Below, one piece after another: positions 1-4,581 of a DNA stretch of 5,334 nucleotides (positions within the stretch are counted from its first letter, which is position 1; each line of letters starts with the position of its first letter). The notes beneath the pieces were generated by a model. That model was given only the letters and a program-made list of their open reading frames with translations. It was not told the DNA's origin and ran no database searches. The translations under genes and the position numbers were made by a program. This DNA comes from Pseudomonadota bacterium (GTDB lineage: Bacteria > Pseudomonadota > Gammaproteobacteria > SZUA-229). Where the stretch lies: contig DAOVJH010000121.1 of NCBI GenBank assembly GCA_030673345.1, positions 1-5,334 of the forward strand. Reading direction: 5' to 3'.

Positions 1-791
1 AAAAAGCGTTCCTGCGCATAAACGATGTCATCGACGTCGTTGCTGATATCCTCGAAACGAAGCAGCAGCACGTTGTTTTGAAGGTGCGTAAGAAACAGGA
101 AGGGTCGGCGCAGTATCAGAAACAGGATAAGAAAGAGTATACGACCACGGTGACCGAGGGTGGGCTGAAGTTTATCCTGAACATGTACGATTATATCGAT
201 ACCGGTTTATTCCTCGATCACCGCTATACGAGGCAGCTGGTTAAAGATCTGGCAAAGGGTCGCAGTTTCCTGAATCTGTTCGCTTATACCGGCAGCGTTA
301 CTGTCTATGCAGCAGCAGGTGATGCTGCAACGACCACGACTGTCGATATGTCTAATACCTATCTCAACTGGGCGAAAGAGAACATGGCGCTAAACGGCTT
401 TATAGGTAACGTATACAAAGATAGCCGCCATGAATTTATCCGTGAAGATTGTTTGAAGTGGTTGCAACAGGCCATCAGTGAGAACAAAAAATATCAGTTG
501 ATCTTTGTTGATCCGCCGACTTTTTCGAATTCAAAAAAAATGGATACGTCACTCGATATCAATCGCGATCACGCGGCCTTGTTGAGTGGTTGTCTCGCCT
601 TACTGGCTGATGATGGGCAGATAATATTTTCGACTAATGCTAAAAATTTCAAGCTTGATGAAAGTTTAAAAGAAGACTGTTTCTTGAAAGAGATAACGGT
701 GATGACGACTACTGAGGATTTCCGACGCAAGCCTCTGCATCGCTGCTGGTGTTTGACTAAGCAGGAAGATGCATTAAAGGCGTGCTGTTAG
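1..791 (+). CDS. rlmKL: 23S rRNA methyltransferase RlmKL, C-terminal RlmK part (5' end outside window)
   Basis: This is the 3' part of a cytosolic SAM-dependent methyltransferase. In the fused RlmKL enzyme this half makes m7G2069 in 23S rRNA (E. coli numbering), and the missing N-terminal half (THUMP plus RlmL domain) makes m2G2445. The frame is open from the window edge, first full codon at position 3, giving 262 residues against about 700 for the full enzyme. An internal TTG at 78 is not the true start, because the family match continues upstream of it. Visible motifs are LKVRKKQEGSAQYQK (codons 25-39), the TGLFLDHR segment (about 67-74), SAM-binding motif I FLNLFAYTGS (89-98), the acidic ribose-binding strand TTTVDMS (86-92 in the TTG-start numbering), and the catalytic motif DPPTFSNSK (170-178). 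The gene is convergent with rsd and ends in TAG. Family assignment is firm from motif order; the exact target base is inferred from the family. Confidence 0.95.
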   Translation, partial: KAFLRINDVIDVVADILETKQQHVVLKVRKKQEGSAQYQKQDKKEYTTTVTEGGLKFILNMYDYIDTGLFLDHRYTRQLVKDLAKGRSFLNLFAYTGSVTVYAAAGDAATTTTVDMSNTYLNWAKENMALNGFIGNVYKDSRHEFIREDCLKWLQQAISENKKYQLIFVDPPTFSNSKKMDTSLDINRDHAALLSGCLALLADDGQIIFSTNAKNFKLDESLKEDCFLKEITVMTTTEDFRRKPLHRCWCLTKQEDALKACC

Positions 792-838
792 TCTGTCATC
801 GCCGCATGGATGTGTTTTTTATATCCGTCTTAATAAAC

Positions 839-860
839 CTAAAGTGGAAAAAAACTTTAG
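839..860. terminator. Weak hairpin between convergent rlmKL and rsd
   Basis: A perfect 7-bp inverted repeat, CTAAAGT and ACTTTAG, surrounds an 8-base A-rich loop. It sits in the 117-bp gap between two converging genes, where a bidirectional terminator would be expected. The stem is AT-rich and no clean U-run follows on the plus strand. On the minus strand it is followed by GTTTATT. This is a candidate only. Confidence 0.25.
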
Positions 861-908
861 TCGAAAATTCTGGGCAGTGGCAGCCCTGCTGTATATCAGA
901 TAAACTTT

Positions 909-1397
909 TTAAACGCTCACCGATGTTAATTCTGGCCGGTTGCTTGCGGCGAGTAAGGTGTTGATGAACTGGTCTTCCAGGTCGATGCGTGTAGCTAATT
1001 CTTCACCTAGTTTTGTGAGATATTTTGGTAACTGGTTGAGGACGTCATCATTGATATTTGATATGTCGTCATAGACGTCATTAAATGCGATGGCTACCTG
1101 AGTAGTATCGTTGATGCGAGGCAGTATTTTCTTCGCAAGATCCATGATCTCATCACGACGTTCGTTACCGTCTTCAATGCGTCGATAAATTTCGAAATGA
1201 CCGGTTGCCATATAATCGACCAGTTCCTGACAAAACTCTTCGAGCAGTTCAGTGACGTTGTTCAGGTCGTCACTTTGCTCTTCAGTATGTTTGGCAAGAT
1301 TGTAATATTGCGAAAGTACAGAGTTACGTTCTTCTATCAGTTGTTTTATTTCTTTACGCGTGCGAGCGCGACGTTCATTTGGTGCTTGAGAAGACAT
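909..1397 (-). CDS. rsd: Rsd/AlgQ-family anti-sigma-70 regulator
   Basis: This encodes a 162-residue cytosolic protein of the Rsd/AlgQ family. These proteins bind the housekeeping sigma factor RpoD and limit its use as growth slows; AlgQ of Pseudomonas is the alginate-regulating member. Length matches the family (about 158-160). Diagnostic blocks are FCQELVDYMATGHFEIYRRI (residues 55-74) and GEELATRIDLEDQFI (131-145), with the largely helical, acidic character of the family between them. The ATG at 1397 is chosen because GGGAG (positions 1408-1404) lies 6 bases before it and because a strong promoter overlaps the farther upstream ATG at 1457, which therefore cannot be in the main transcript. 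The frame stays open upstream to 1544, but that extension resembles nothing in the family. It is separated from the upstream barrel gene by 97 bp and has its own promoter. Family assignment is from motif recognition; sigma binding is family knowledge. Confidence 0.92.
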   Translation of the reverse strand: MSSQAPNERRARTRKEIKQLIEERNSVLSQYYNLAKHTEEQSDDLNNVTELLEEFCQELVDYMATGHFEIYRRIEDGNERRDEIMDLAKKILPRINDTTQVAIAFNDVYDDISNINDDVLNQLPKYLTKLGEELATRIDLEDQFINTLLAASNRPELTSVSV

Positions 1398-1403
1398 GTG
1401 ATA

Positions 1404-1408
1404 CTCCC
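1404..1408 (-). promoter_or_regulatory. Ribosome binding site of rsd
   Basis: GGGAG on the minus strand lies 6 bases before the ATG at 1397. It decides the start of rsd in favour of the 162-residue form over longer readings from 1457 or 1544, neither of which has a recognisable Shine-Dalgarno sequence. Confidence 0.75.
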
Positions 1409-1411
1409 GTG

Positions 1412-1431
1412 AAGTTGAATTTTGACAACTT
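1412..1431 (-). repeat. Inverted repeat in the rsd 5' leader
   Basis: AAGTTG and CAACTT form a perfect 6-bp inverted repeat around an 8-base AT-rich spacer. It lies between the predicted transcription start (near 1449) and the rsd ribosome binding site, ending 3 bases before GGGAG. It could fold as a leader hairpin next to the ribosome site or serve as a protein-binding palindrome. The length is modest, so chance is possible. Confidence 0.4.
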
Positions 1432-1455
1432 GTATCGTTATTATTATTTTCAGTC

Positions 1456-1484
1456 ATTCTACTAAAACAAAAAGCGAGTGGCAA
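1456..1484 (-). promoter_or_regulatory. Sigma-70-type promoter of rsd
   Basis: Read on the minus strand, a -35 box TTGCCA (1484-1479) is followed after exactly 17 bases by a -10 box TAGAAT (1461-1456). Each matches consensus at five of six positions. The DNA just upstream (about 1485-1500) is almost pure A/T, as in an UP element. The predicted start near 1449 gives a leader of about 50 bases. The promoter lies in the gap after the barrel gene's stop codon, so rsd need not depend on read-through. An anti-sigma-70 gene transcribed from a sigma-70 promoter would form negative feedback. Confidence 0.7.
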
Positions 1485-1494
1485 ATAGTAAAAT

Positions 1495-2343
1495 TTAAAA
1501 TGGCGCGCCGAAGACCAGTCGGTAAATATTGACGCCATTACCAAAGCGTACGCCTATGCCTAGTTGAGGTTTTTCGAAGATCAGGAAGTCAGGGATATTA
1601 CTGAACGTAATGCCGATTTCATGTTCTATGCCGACACGTATCGGGTTCGGTGTCTGTTCGAAAAAGACGAGGTTATTAGGGTAATAAAAGTTGATGTAAT
1701 ACAGGTTAGTATACAGAGGTTCATCGCTGAGATAATAGTCATTGATGAACCGATAATTCAACCCGGTCTCGATAAGTGAATAATCTGCATCGTTGCGGGA
1801 CTCTTTGCTCCGCTCTCGTGCATACAGGAACCGGTTTCCCAGTGTAACCATGGATTTATCAAAATGAACGTCATATCGACTCTTTACACCGATACCTGTG
1901 ATCAGTACATTGGAAGTATGGTCTAGTTCGCGTGCGAAGCCATAGTCGCCAAAAGGGGTTATTGTCCAGTTAGGTGTTACCGGGTACTGGTATTCAAGAC
2001 CGGGTAAAAAAGTGACAGTTCCAACATCATTAATATTTGGTAGATCTTCGAACTTGCTATCAAAGTTAATGATACCGAAGGTTAACGGCAGTTTTAGTAC
2101 CCAGCCGGCTTCGTTATCAGTTTTTTCTATGATGGTATGCTCGAGCGGTATCTGTAGAACAAAAACGTTCTGTCCTGACGTGGTGTAAAAACCTGTGCCC
2201 AGGTAGCTGGCAAACGCAAAACTGGTAAGGCCGAATGAGCCATCACCATCTTCAGCTGCATATAGGTGGTTTGTGGTGAAGCAAGATAGCAGGAAAAAGA
2301 TCAGAAGACCGGAAAGCTTTGTCTGTACGTTTCTGAAAAACAC
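1495..2343 (-). CDS. Exported outer-membrane beta-barrel protein, function unknown
   Basis: This encodes 282 residues. The N-terminus is a signal peptide: a basic stretch with R4 and K9, hydrophobic core 10-22, and a likely cleavage site after LYA at 29. The rest has the alternating hydrophobic/polar and aromatic-rich pattern of an outer-membrane barrel with Gly- and Asp-rich turns, and ends in a strand of the form YRLVFGAPF with the terminal Phe recognised by the BAM machinery. The first codon is GTG at 2343; an in-frame TGA lies six codons upstream and no ATG occurs in the signal region, so GTG is the only reasonable start, although its Shine-Dalgarno is poor. An LLSC sequence at 18-21 could be read as an imperfect lipobox. 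I do not recognise a specific family with certainty; the solitary autotransporter-like barrel family of gammaproteobacteria is one possibility. Substrate or role is unknown. Confidence 0.75.
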   Translation of the reverse strand: MFFRNVQTKLSGLLIFFLLSCFTTNHLYAAEDGDGSFGLTSFAFASYLGTGFYTTSGQNVFVLQIPLEHTIIEKTDNEAGWVLKLPLTFGIINFDSKFEDLPNINDVGTVTFLPGLEYQYPVTPNWTITPFGDYGFARELDHTSNVLITGIGVKSRYDVHFDKSMVTLGNRFLYARERSKESRNDADYSLIETGLNYRFINDYYLSDEPLYTNLYYINFYYPNNLVFFEQTPNPIRVGIEHEIGITFSNIPDFLIFEKPQLGIGVRFGNGVNIYRLVFGAPF

Positions 2344-2369
2344 TTTGATTGGAGAAATTCAGTCGATTA

Positions 2370-2375
2370 ATTCTA
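2370..2375 (-). promoter_or_regulatory. Possible -10 box for the barrel gene
   Basis: TAGAAT on the minus strand matches the -10 consensus at five of six positions. It would place transcription start near 2363, about 20 bases before the GTG. No good -35 hexamer is seen at 16-18 bases upstream, so the promoter may be weak or activator-dependent, or the match may be accidental. Confidence 0.25.
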
Positions 2376-2407
2376 TTTAGTTTAACATAGTGCCTGTTAT
2401 ATCCACC

Positions 2408-2417
2408 GCTTCGAAGC
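2408..2417. repeat. 10-bp palindrome upstream of the DUF938 gene
   Basis: GCTTCGAAGC is a perfect palindrome with no spacer, ending four bases before the start codon and containing the only Shine-Dalgarno-like bases (GAAG). It may be a coincidence, since 10-bp palindromes are expected occasionally, but its position in a short divergent intergenic region makes it a possible operator. Confidence 0.3.
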
Positions 2418-2421
2418 AAAG

Positions 2422-3015
2422 ATGATAAAGCCGTATTCAGAATCCTGCGACCAAAATAAAGCCCCGATACTCTCTGTCATTCAGCCAGTTTTGTCATCAC
2501 TGTCCAGTGTGCTGGAGATCGGTAGTGGAACTGGCCAGCATGCCATATATTTTGCTGAAAAAATGCCGTATTTAAAATGGTATACCAGTGACTGCCGGAG
2601 CTATCATGAAGGTATAAATATGTGGCTGGCCGATGCGGATCAGCCAAATGTGATCGCGCCTTTTGAGCTGGATGTTAGCGCATCGCAATGGCCGGACCTG
2701 GAGATCGATGCAGTATTTACAGCGAACTCAGTGCACATCATGAATCAGCAGGATGTTGTCAATCTCATGTCGGGTGTAGGCCGGTTATTGGATGAGCAGG
2801 GGCAGCTGATGATCTATGGCCCTTTTAATTACGGAGGCACCTATACCAGTCCAAGTAATGAACGTTTTGATCAATGGTTAAAAGACCGGGATCCAGCGAG
2901 TGGTATCAAACATTTTGAAGAGATAGTTTCGCTGGCAGATAAAAACGGTATGCGTTTGATCTCTGACTACGAGATGCCTGCCAATAATCGTCTATTACAC
3001 TTCGTTAAAACCTGA
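2422..3015 (+). CDS. DUF938 class I SAM-dependent methyltransferase
   Basis: This encodes a 197-residue cytosolic protein of the DUF938 family, which includes the animal METTL26 proteins. It is a Rossmann-fold SAM methyltransferase whose substrate has not been established to my knowledge. Motif I VLEIGSGTGQHAIYFA lies at residues 30-45. An acidic residue follows the second strand (YTSD, 54-57). ELDV (82-85) and the AVFTANSVHIM strand (97-107) follow. The family signature SNERFDQWLKDRDP is at 145-158, preceded by GPFNYGG (133-139). The length is normal for the family and the gene looks intact. The start is the ATG at 2422, with only a weak GAAG five bases upstream, inside the palindrome GCTTCGAAGC (2408-2417). 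It is divergent from the barrel gene with a 78-bp gap, which must hold both promoters. Catalysis is inferred from motifs. Confidence 0.9.
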   Translation: MIKPYSESCDQNKAPILSVIQPVLSSLSSVLEIGSGTGQHAIYFAEKMPYLKWYTSDCRSYHEGINMWLADADQPNVIAPFELDVSASQWPDLEIDAVFTANSVHIMNQQDVVNLMSGVGRLLDEQGQLMIYGPFNYGGTYTSPSNERFDQWLKDRDPASGIKHFEEIVSLADKNGMRLISDYEMPANNRLLHFVKT

Positions 3016-3070
3016 CTATTTATAACCGCTGTCTGAAAAAGTCACAGGCCATTCTATTGCCGTGTTAAAT

Positions 3071-3091
3071 GATTGGCGTAAATGGTCAATC
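3071..3091. repeat. Short imperfect inverted repeat upstream of the 64-residue gene
   Basis: GATTGGC and GTCAATC flank the 7-base spacer GTAAATG. The arms pair over seven positions if one G-U pair is allowed. The repeat lies 54 bases before the small gene's ATG, where an operator or leader structure could be. A possible -10 box TAGAAT follows at 3111-3116 but lacks a partner -35. Support is weak. Confidence 0.2.
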
Positions 3092-3131
3092 TACACGCAC
3101 AGATTCCTTTTAGAATCCATCTAAAGAGTTG

Positions 3132-3138
3132 TTAGGAG
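3132..3138 (+). promoter_or_regulatory. Strong ribosome binding site of the 64-residue gene
   Basis: TAGGAGG is close to a full anti-Shine-Dalgarno complement and ends six bases before the ATG at 3145. It is the best ribosome binding site in the window and is the main non-protein evidence that this short reading frame is translated, probably efficiently. Confidence 0.8.
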
Positions 3139-3144
3139 GCCGTC

Positions 3145-3339
3145 ATGGCTAAAAAATATAGACCTAAATTAAAGTTATGTGACTGTGGCTGCGGTAAGTA
3201 CCCGCGTGGTGCGGATTTTATGCCGGGGCATGATGTGCGCATTTACAGTGCGATCGTTGGACATGTTGGCAGTCTGCGAAATCTGAGAGAAGTTGTTGAG
3301 CTCTACACCGGTAAACCGGTAAATATGAATTACGATTAA
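3145..3339 (+). CDS. Small Cys-rich putative zinc-binding protein, unknown function
   Basis: This encodes a 64-residue basic cytosolic protein. The N-terminus MAKKYRPKLK is strongly positive. It is followed by C12-D-C14-G-C16-G and, after twelve residues, the sequence FMPGHD (25-30) with H29. Three closely spaced Cys and one His can make a small metal site, most likely zinc; this is inference from spacing, not from a named family. Short proteins and domain tails with a C-x-C-G-C-G ... F-x-P-G-H-D pattern are known to me from scattered bacteria and phages without an assigned role. The C-terminal half (36-64) looks helical then polar, and no membrane segment or signal peptide is present. The ATG follows an excellent ribosome site. 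The gene lies 129 bp after the DUF938 gene and is probably transcribed on its own. Nucleic-acid or ribosome binding would suit the charge but is not shown. Confidence 0.8.
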   Translation: MAKKYRPKLKLCDCGCGKYPRGADFMPGHDVRIYSAIVGHVGSLRNLREVVELYTGKPVNMNYD

Positions 3340-3364
3340 TTTTGAGAATGATCAATTAATCGTA
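3331..3364. repeat. 10-bp perfect inverted repeat overlapping the stop codon (possible terminator or RNA-stabilising hairpin)
   Basis: TACGATTAAT (3331-3340) and ATTAATCGTA (3355-3364) are exact reverse complements separated by 14 bases. The stem can be extended by TGA/TCA pairing around a two-base bulge, leaving a 6-base loop. The left arm contains the TAA stop of the 64-residue gene. No U-run follows on the plus strand, so it is not a standard intrinsic terminator. A 3'-end stabilising hairpin or a protein-binding palindrome are equally possible. Confidence 0.55.
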
Positions 3365-3438
3365 TGACTGGCGGCTTGAGTCAATAGGTTGGCAGTATAT
3401 GTCAAGCGTTACTGTTTTCAGTTAAATAGAATCCGGTG

Positions 3439-3726
3439 ATGTTAAAGCAGTATAGAAAAACTGATGCCAGCACTGATGCGGTGGCTCATGGGGCGGGCGA
3501 TATTATTGATAGACGTTCACAGGAGACTTTATCGCAGAGTTTTATCAGCCTCTATTTGATAGATTATTTTAAATTTGTCGTTTATTGCCTGCTATTAGTC
3601 GTGCCGATCTATGCCATCGTGATAAGCGTGTTGCATCATAACTGGGTGATGGTGGCAATTGATGTGTTGATCGTCCCGTTAGGTTTTGTGCATGGCTTGT
3701 TGCTATTGTTTGGAATTGTCACATGA
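3439..3726 (+). CDS. Small two-helix membrane protein, hypothetical
   Basis: This encodes 95 residues from the ATG at 3439; an adjacent in-frame GTG at 3436 would add one residue. The first 40 residues are polar and charged, then come two hydrophobic segments at about 46-65 and 69-93, separated by the short turn HHNW. This predicts an inner-membrane hairpin with both ends on the same side, and a cytosolic N-terminal tail if the basic residues follow the positive-inside rule. The second helix carries D75, P80 and H85, unusual in a plain anchor. I recognise no family. The start is poorly supported: no Shine-Dalgarno sequence is visible. The hydrophobic pattern and the clean stop favour a real gene, but the case is moderate. 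It lies 99 bp after the 64-residue gene with the inverted repeat between them, so co-transcription is uncertain. Confidence 0.55.
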   Translation: MLKQYRKTDASTDAVAHGAGDIIDRRSQETLSQSFISLYLIDYFKFVVYCLLLVVPIYAIVISVLHHNWVMVAIDVLIVPLGFVHGLLLLFGIVT

Positions 3727-3792
3727 TGTGGGCGTGATACGAGCAGAATTTTTCTACTTTTCTTTTTTTTAAAAGGCAGGTAGGTGGTGCCA

Positions 3793-3825
3793 GCGGGCGG
3801 TGTGCCATCATTTGAAAACACCCGC
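3793..3825. repeat. Bulged hairpin in the convergent gap, alternative to the next one
   Basis: GCGGTGT (3797-3803) can pair with ACACC (3818-3822) and, after one bulged base, GC (3824-3825), giving seven pairs around a 14-base loop. A competing pairing joins GCGGG (3793-3797) with CCCGC (3821-3825). It shares bases with the larger hairpin at 3815-3858, so the two cannot form together. No U-run follows. Confidence 0.25.
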
Positions 3826-3858
3826 AGTCGAGGTCGTGAGATCCCTCAAGAGTGTTTT
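3815..3858. terminator. Possible bidirectional terminator between convergent genes
   Basis: AAAACAC (3815-3821) and GTGTTTT (3852-3858) are a perfect 7-bp inverted repeat, with a nested GAGG/CCTC pair (3830-3833 and 3844-3847) inside. The outer arms give an A-tract on one side and a T-tract (TTTTATTT) on the other, as bidirectional terminators do. It lies midway between the 3' ends of the membrane protein gene and the HopJ gene, which converge here. The inner stem is short and the structure is loose, so this is tentative. Confidence 0.35.
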
Positions 3859-3921
3859 ATTTCACGTAGTGACTCGATTTTATAAATCTGGAGAGAGGTG
3901 TGCATCATTAAGATAGTGCTG

Positions 3922-4287
3922 TTAATCATCTTTTGCCTTCAGTGCATCTCTCTCATAGATGATATGTTCCCAGCCATATTTCATGAACGTGCGGATATTG
4001 GCGTGATCTGTTTTCTCTGGATGTTGTAATACATCACTCCGATAATAATTACCAAAACAATTAAGTGTTTGCTCTACATCCAATGCGTGTAACTTTGCAA
4101 ATGAAAATATCTTGCATGAGCCTTCGTTTTCCCCTGAATGGTTGATAACCATATCTTCACCTGAGCCGTTTGAAAAACTGCTGGCAGTGTAGCTGTAATA
4201 ATCATCGATTACAGTCATTATCTCTTCAAATTCTACAAGTTCAGGGTGTTCCTTTATTTTTTTAATTGTTTTGTCTAGTTGATTCAT
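3922..4287 (-). CDS. HopJ-family protein
   Basis: This encodes a 121-residue soluble protein of the HopJ family (Pfam 'HopJ type III effector protein'). The name comes from a Pseudomonas syringae effector candidate, but close relatives are widespread in free-living and marine gammaproteobacteria without type III secretion, so a housekeeping or metabolic role is more likely; the biochemical function is unknown. The family blocks are clear: NGSGEDMVINHSGENEGSCK (40-59), with GSCK followed by IFSFAKL (60-66), then TLNCFGNYYRSDVLQHP (74-90) and DHANIRTFMKYGW (94-106). Length matches the family (about 110-120), so the ATG at 4287 is right although its ribosome site is weak. There is no signal peptide and no membrane segment. 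No type III secretion gene or chaperone is nearby. It is divergent from the TpsB gene and convergent with the small membrane protein gene. Confidence 0.88.
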   Translation of the reverse strand: MNQLDKTIKKIKEHPELVEFEEIMTVIDDYYSYTASSFSNGSGEDMVINHSGENEGSCKIFSFAKLHALDVEQTLNCFGNYYRSDVLQHPEKTDHANIRTFMKYGWEHIIYERDALKAKDD

Positions 4288-4400
4288 TTTTAGGATCGTC
4301 TGTGTATATACAAAGGGGCGTCAGAAAATATTGATGACCTAATCTAACATGCTTAATGTCGAACCTTCTATGGCAGAGAGTTCTCCTTACGTGACAAGAG

Positions 4401-4406
4401 TATAAT
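4401..4406 (+). promoter_or_regulatory. Consensus -10 hexamer TATAAT
   Basis: An exact TATAAT lies 176 bases before the TpsB start, but no convincing -35 box is found 16-18 bases upstream. If used, it would start a transcript near 4413 with a long leader. Its last base is also the first base of the 7-bp inverted repeat at 4406-4424, so a protein bound there would cover the -10 region and the start. Confidence 0.35.
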
Positions 4407-4424
4407 CAGTTTGAGAAAAACTGA
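4406..4424. repeat. 7-bp inverted repeat, possible operator or leader hairpin
   Basis: TCAGTTT and AAACTGA are exact reverse complements around the 5-base spacer GAGAA. The repeat abuts the TATAAT hexamer in the divergent HopJ/TpsB gap. It could act as an operator or, on RNA, as a small hairpin. There is no following U-run. Confidence 0.4.
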
Positions 4425-4459
4425 CTGTATCGGTTTTCTGTTTAACAAGTTGCACGTGT

Positions 4460-4475
4460 ATAAGAGTTTTCTTAT
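4460..4475. repeat. 6-bp inverted repeat in the divergent gap
   Basis: ATAAGA and TCTTAT are exact reverse complements around the 4-base spacer GTTT. The palindromic hexamer CACGTG ends two bases before it (4453-4458). A third small structure, TTGTT and AACAA around a GAAA tetraloop, is at 4484-4497. Short AT-rich repeats are common by chance; the clustering is what is notable. Confidence 0.3.
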
Positions 4476-4517
4476 TTAGATTATTGTTGAAAAACAACTT
4501 TATACCGATTCTGTTCC

Positions 4518-4546
4518 TTGACCTGAATGCTTAGACGTAATAGATT
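4518..4546 (+). promoter_or_regulatory. Likely sigma-70 promoter of the TpsB gene
   Basis: A -35 box TTGACC (4518-4523, five of six consensus) is followed by 17 bases and a -10 box TAGATT (4541-4546, four of six). The predicted start near 4553 leaves a leader of about 29 bases before the TTG codon. Spacing and position suit this gene well. It lies downstream of all the short inverted repeats in this gap. Confidence 0.5.
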
Positions 4547-4581
4547 GGTAAATCCATGCTGTAGATTGTGGAAATGGATAA

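Noticed and set aside
533..540. Run of eight A in the catalytic motif region of rlmKL, a possible slippage or frameshift site
   Set aside because: The frame encodes DPPTFSNSKKM correctly through the run and continues to a normal family C-terminus, so no frameshift is needed or seen.
1398..1544. A 49-residue N-terminal extension of rsd, open in frame to 1544, with ATG codons at 1544 and 1457
   Set aside because: The extension overlaps the barrel gene's 3' end and the rsd promoter, has no ribosome site, and does not resemble the family. The ATG at 1397 has GGGAG at good spacing and gives the normal length.
3308..3323. Tandem direct repeat CCGGTAAA x2
   Set aside because: It lies inside the small gene in two different codon phases (TGK PVN) and has only two copies; most likely coincidence.
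3111..3434. Octamer TAGAATCC occurring upstream of both small genes (3111-3118 and 3427-3434)
   Set aside because: Distances to the start codons differ greatly (26 and 4 bases), no -35 partner accompanies either, and two copies are too few to call a shared element.
3720..3730. CACATGATGTG, an odd palindrome over the stop codon of the membrane protein gene
   Set aside because: Five-base arms with a single-base centre cannot form an RNA hairpin, and nothing around it suggests a binding site.
3887..3909. GGAGAGAGG followed by GTG-CAT-CAT-TAA, resembling a ribosome site with a tiny ORF
   Set aside because: Only three codons before the stop, in a convergent gap with no promoter or continuation.
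4349..4405. An 18-codon open frame (ATG at 4349) in the HopJ/TpsB gap
   Set aside because: No Shine-Dalgarno, very short, and it runs into the TATAAT hexamer; no evidence for translation.
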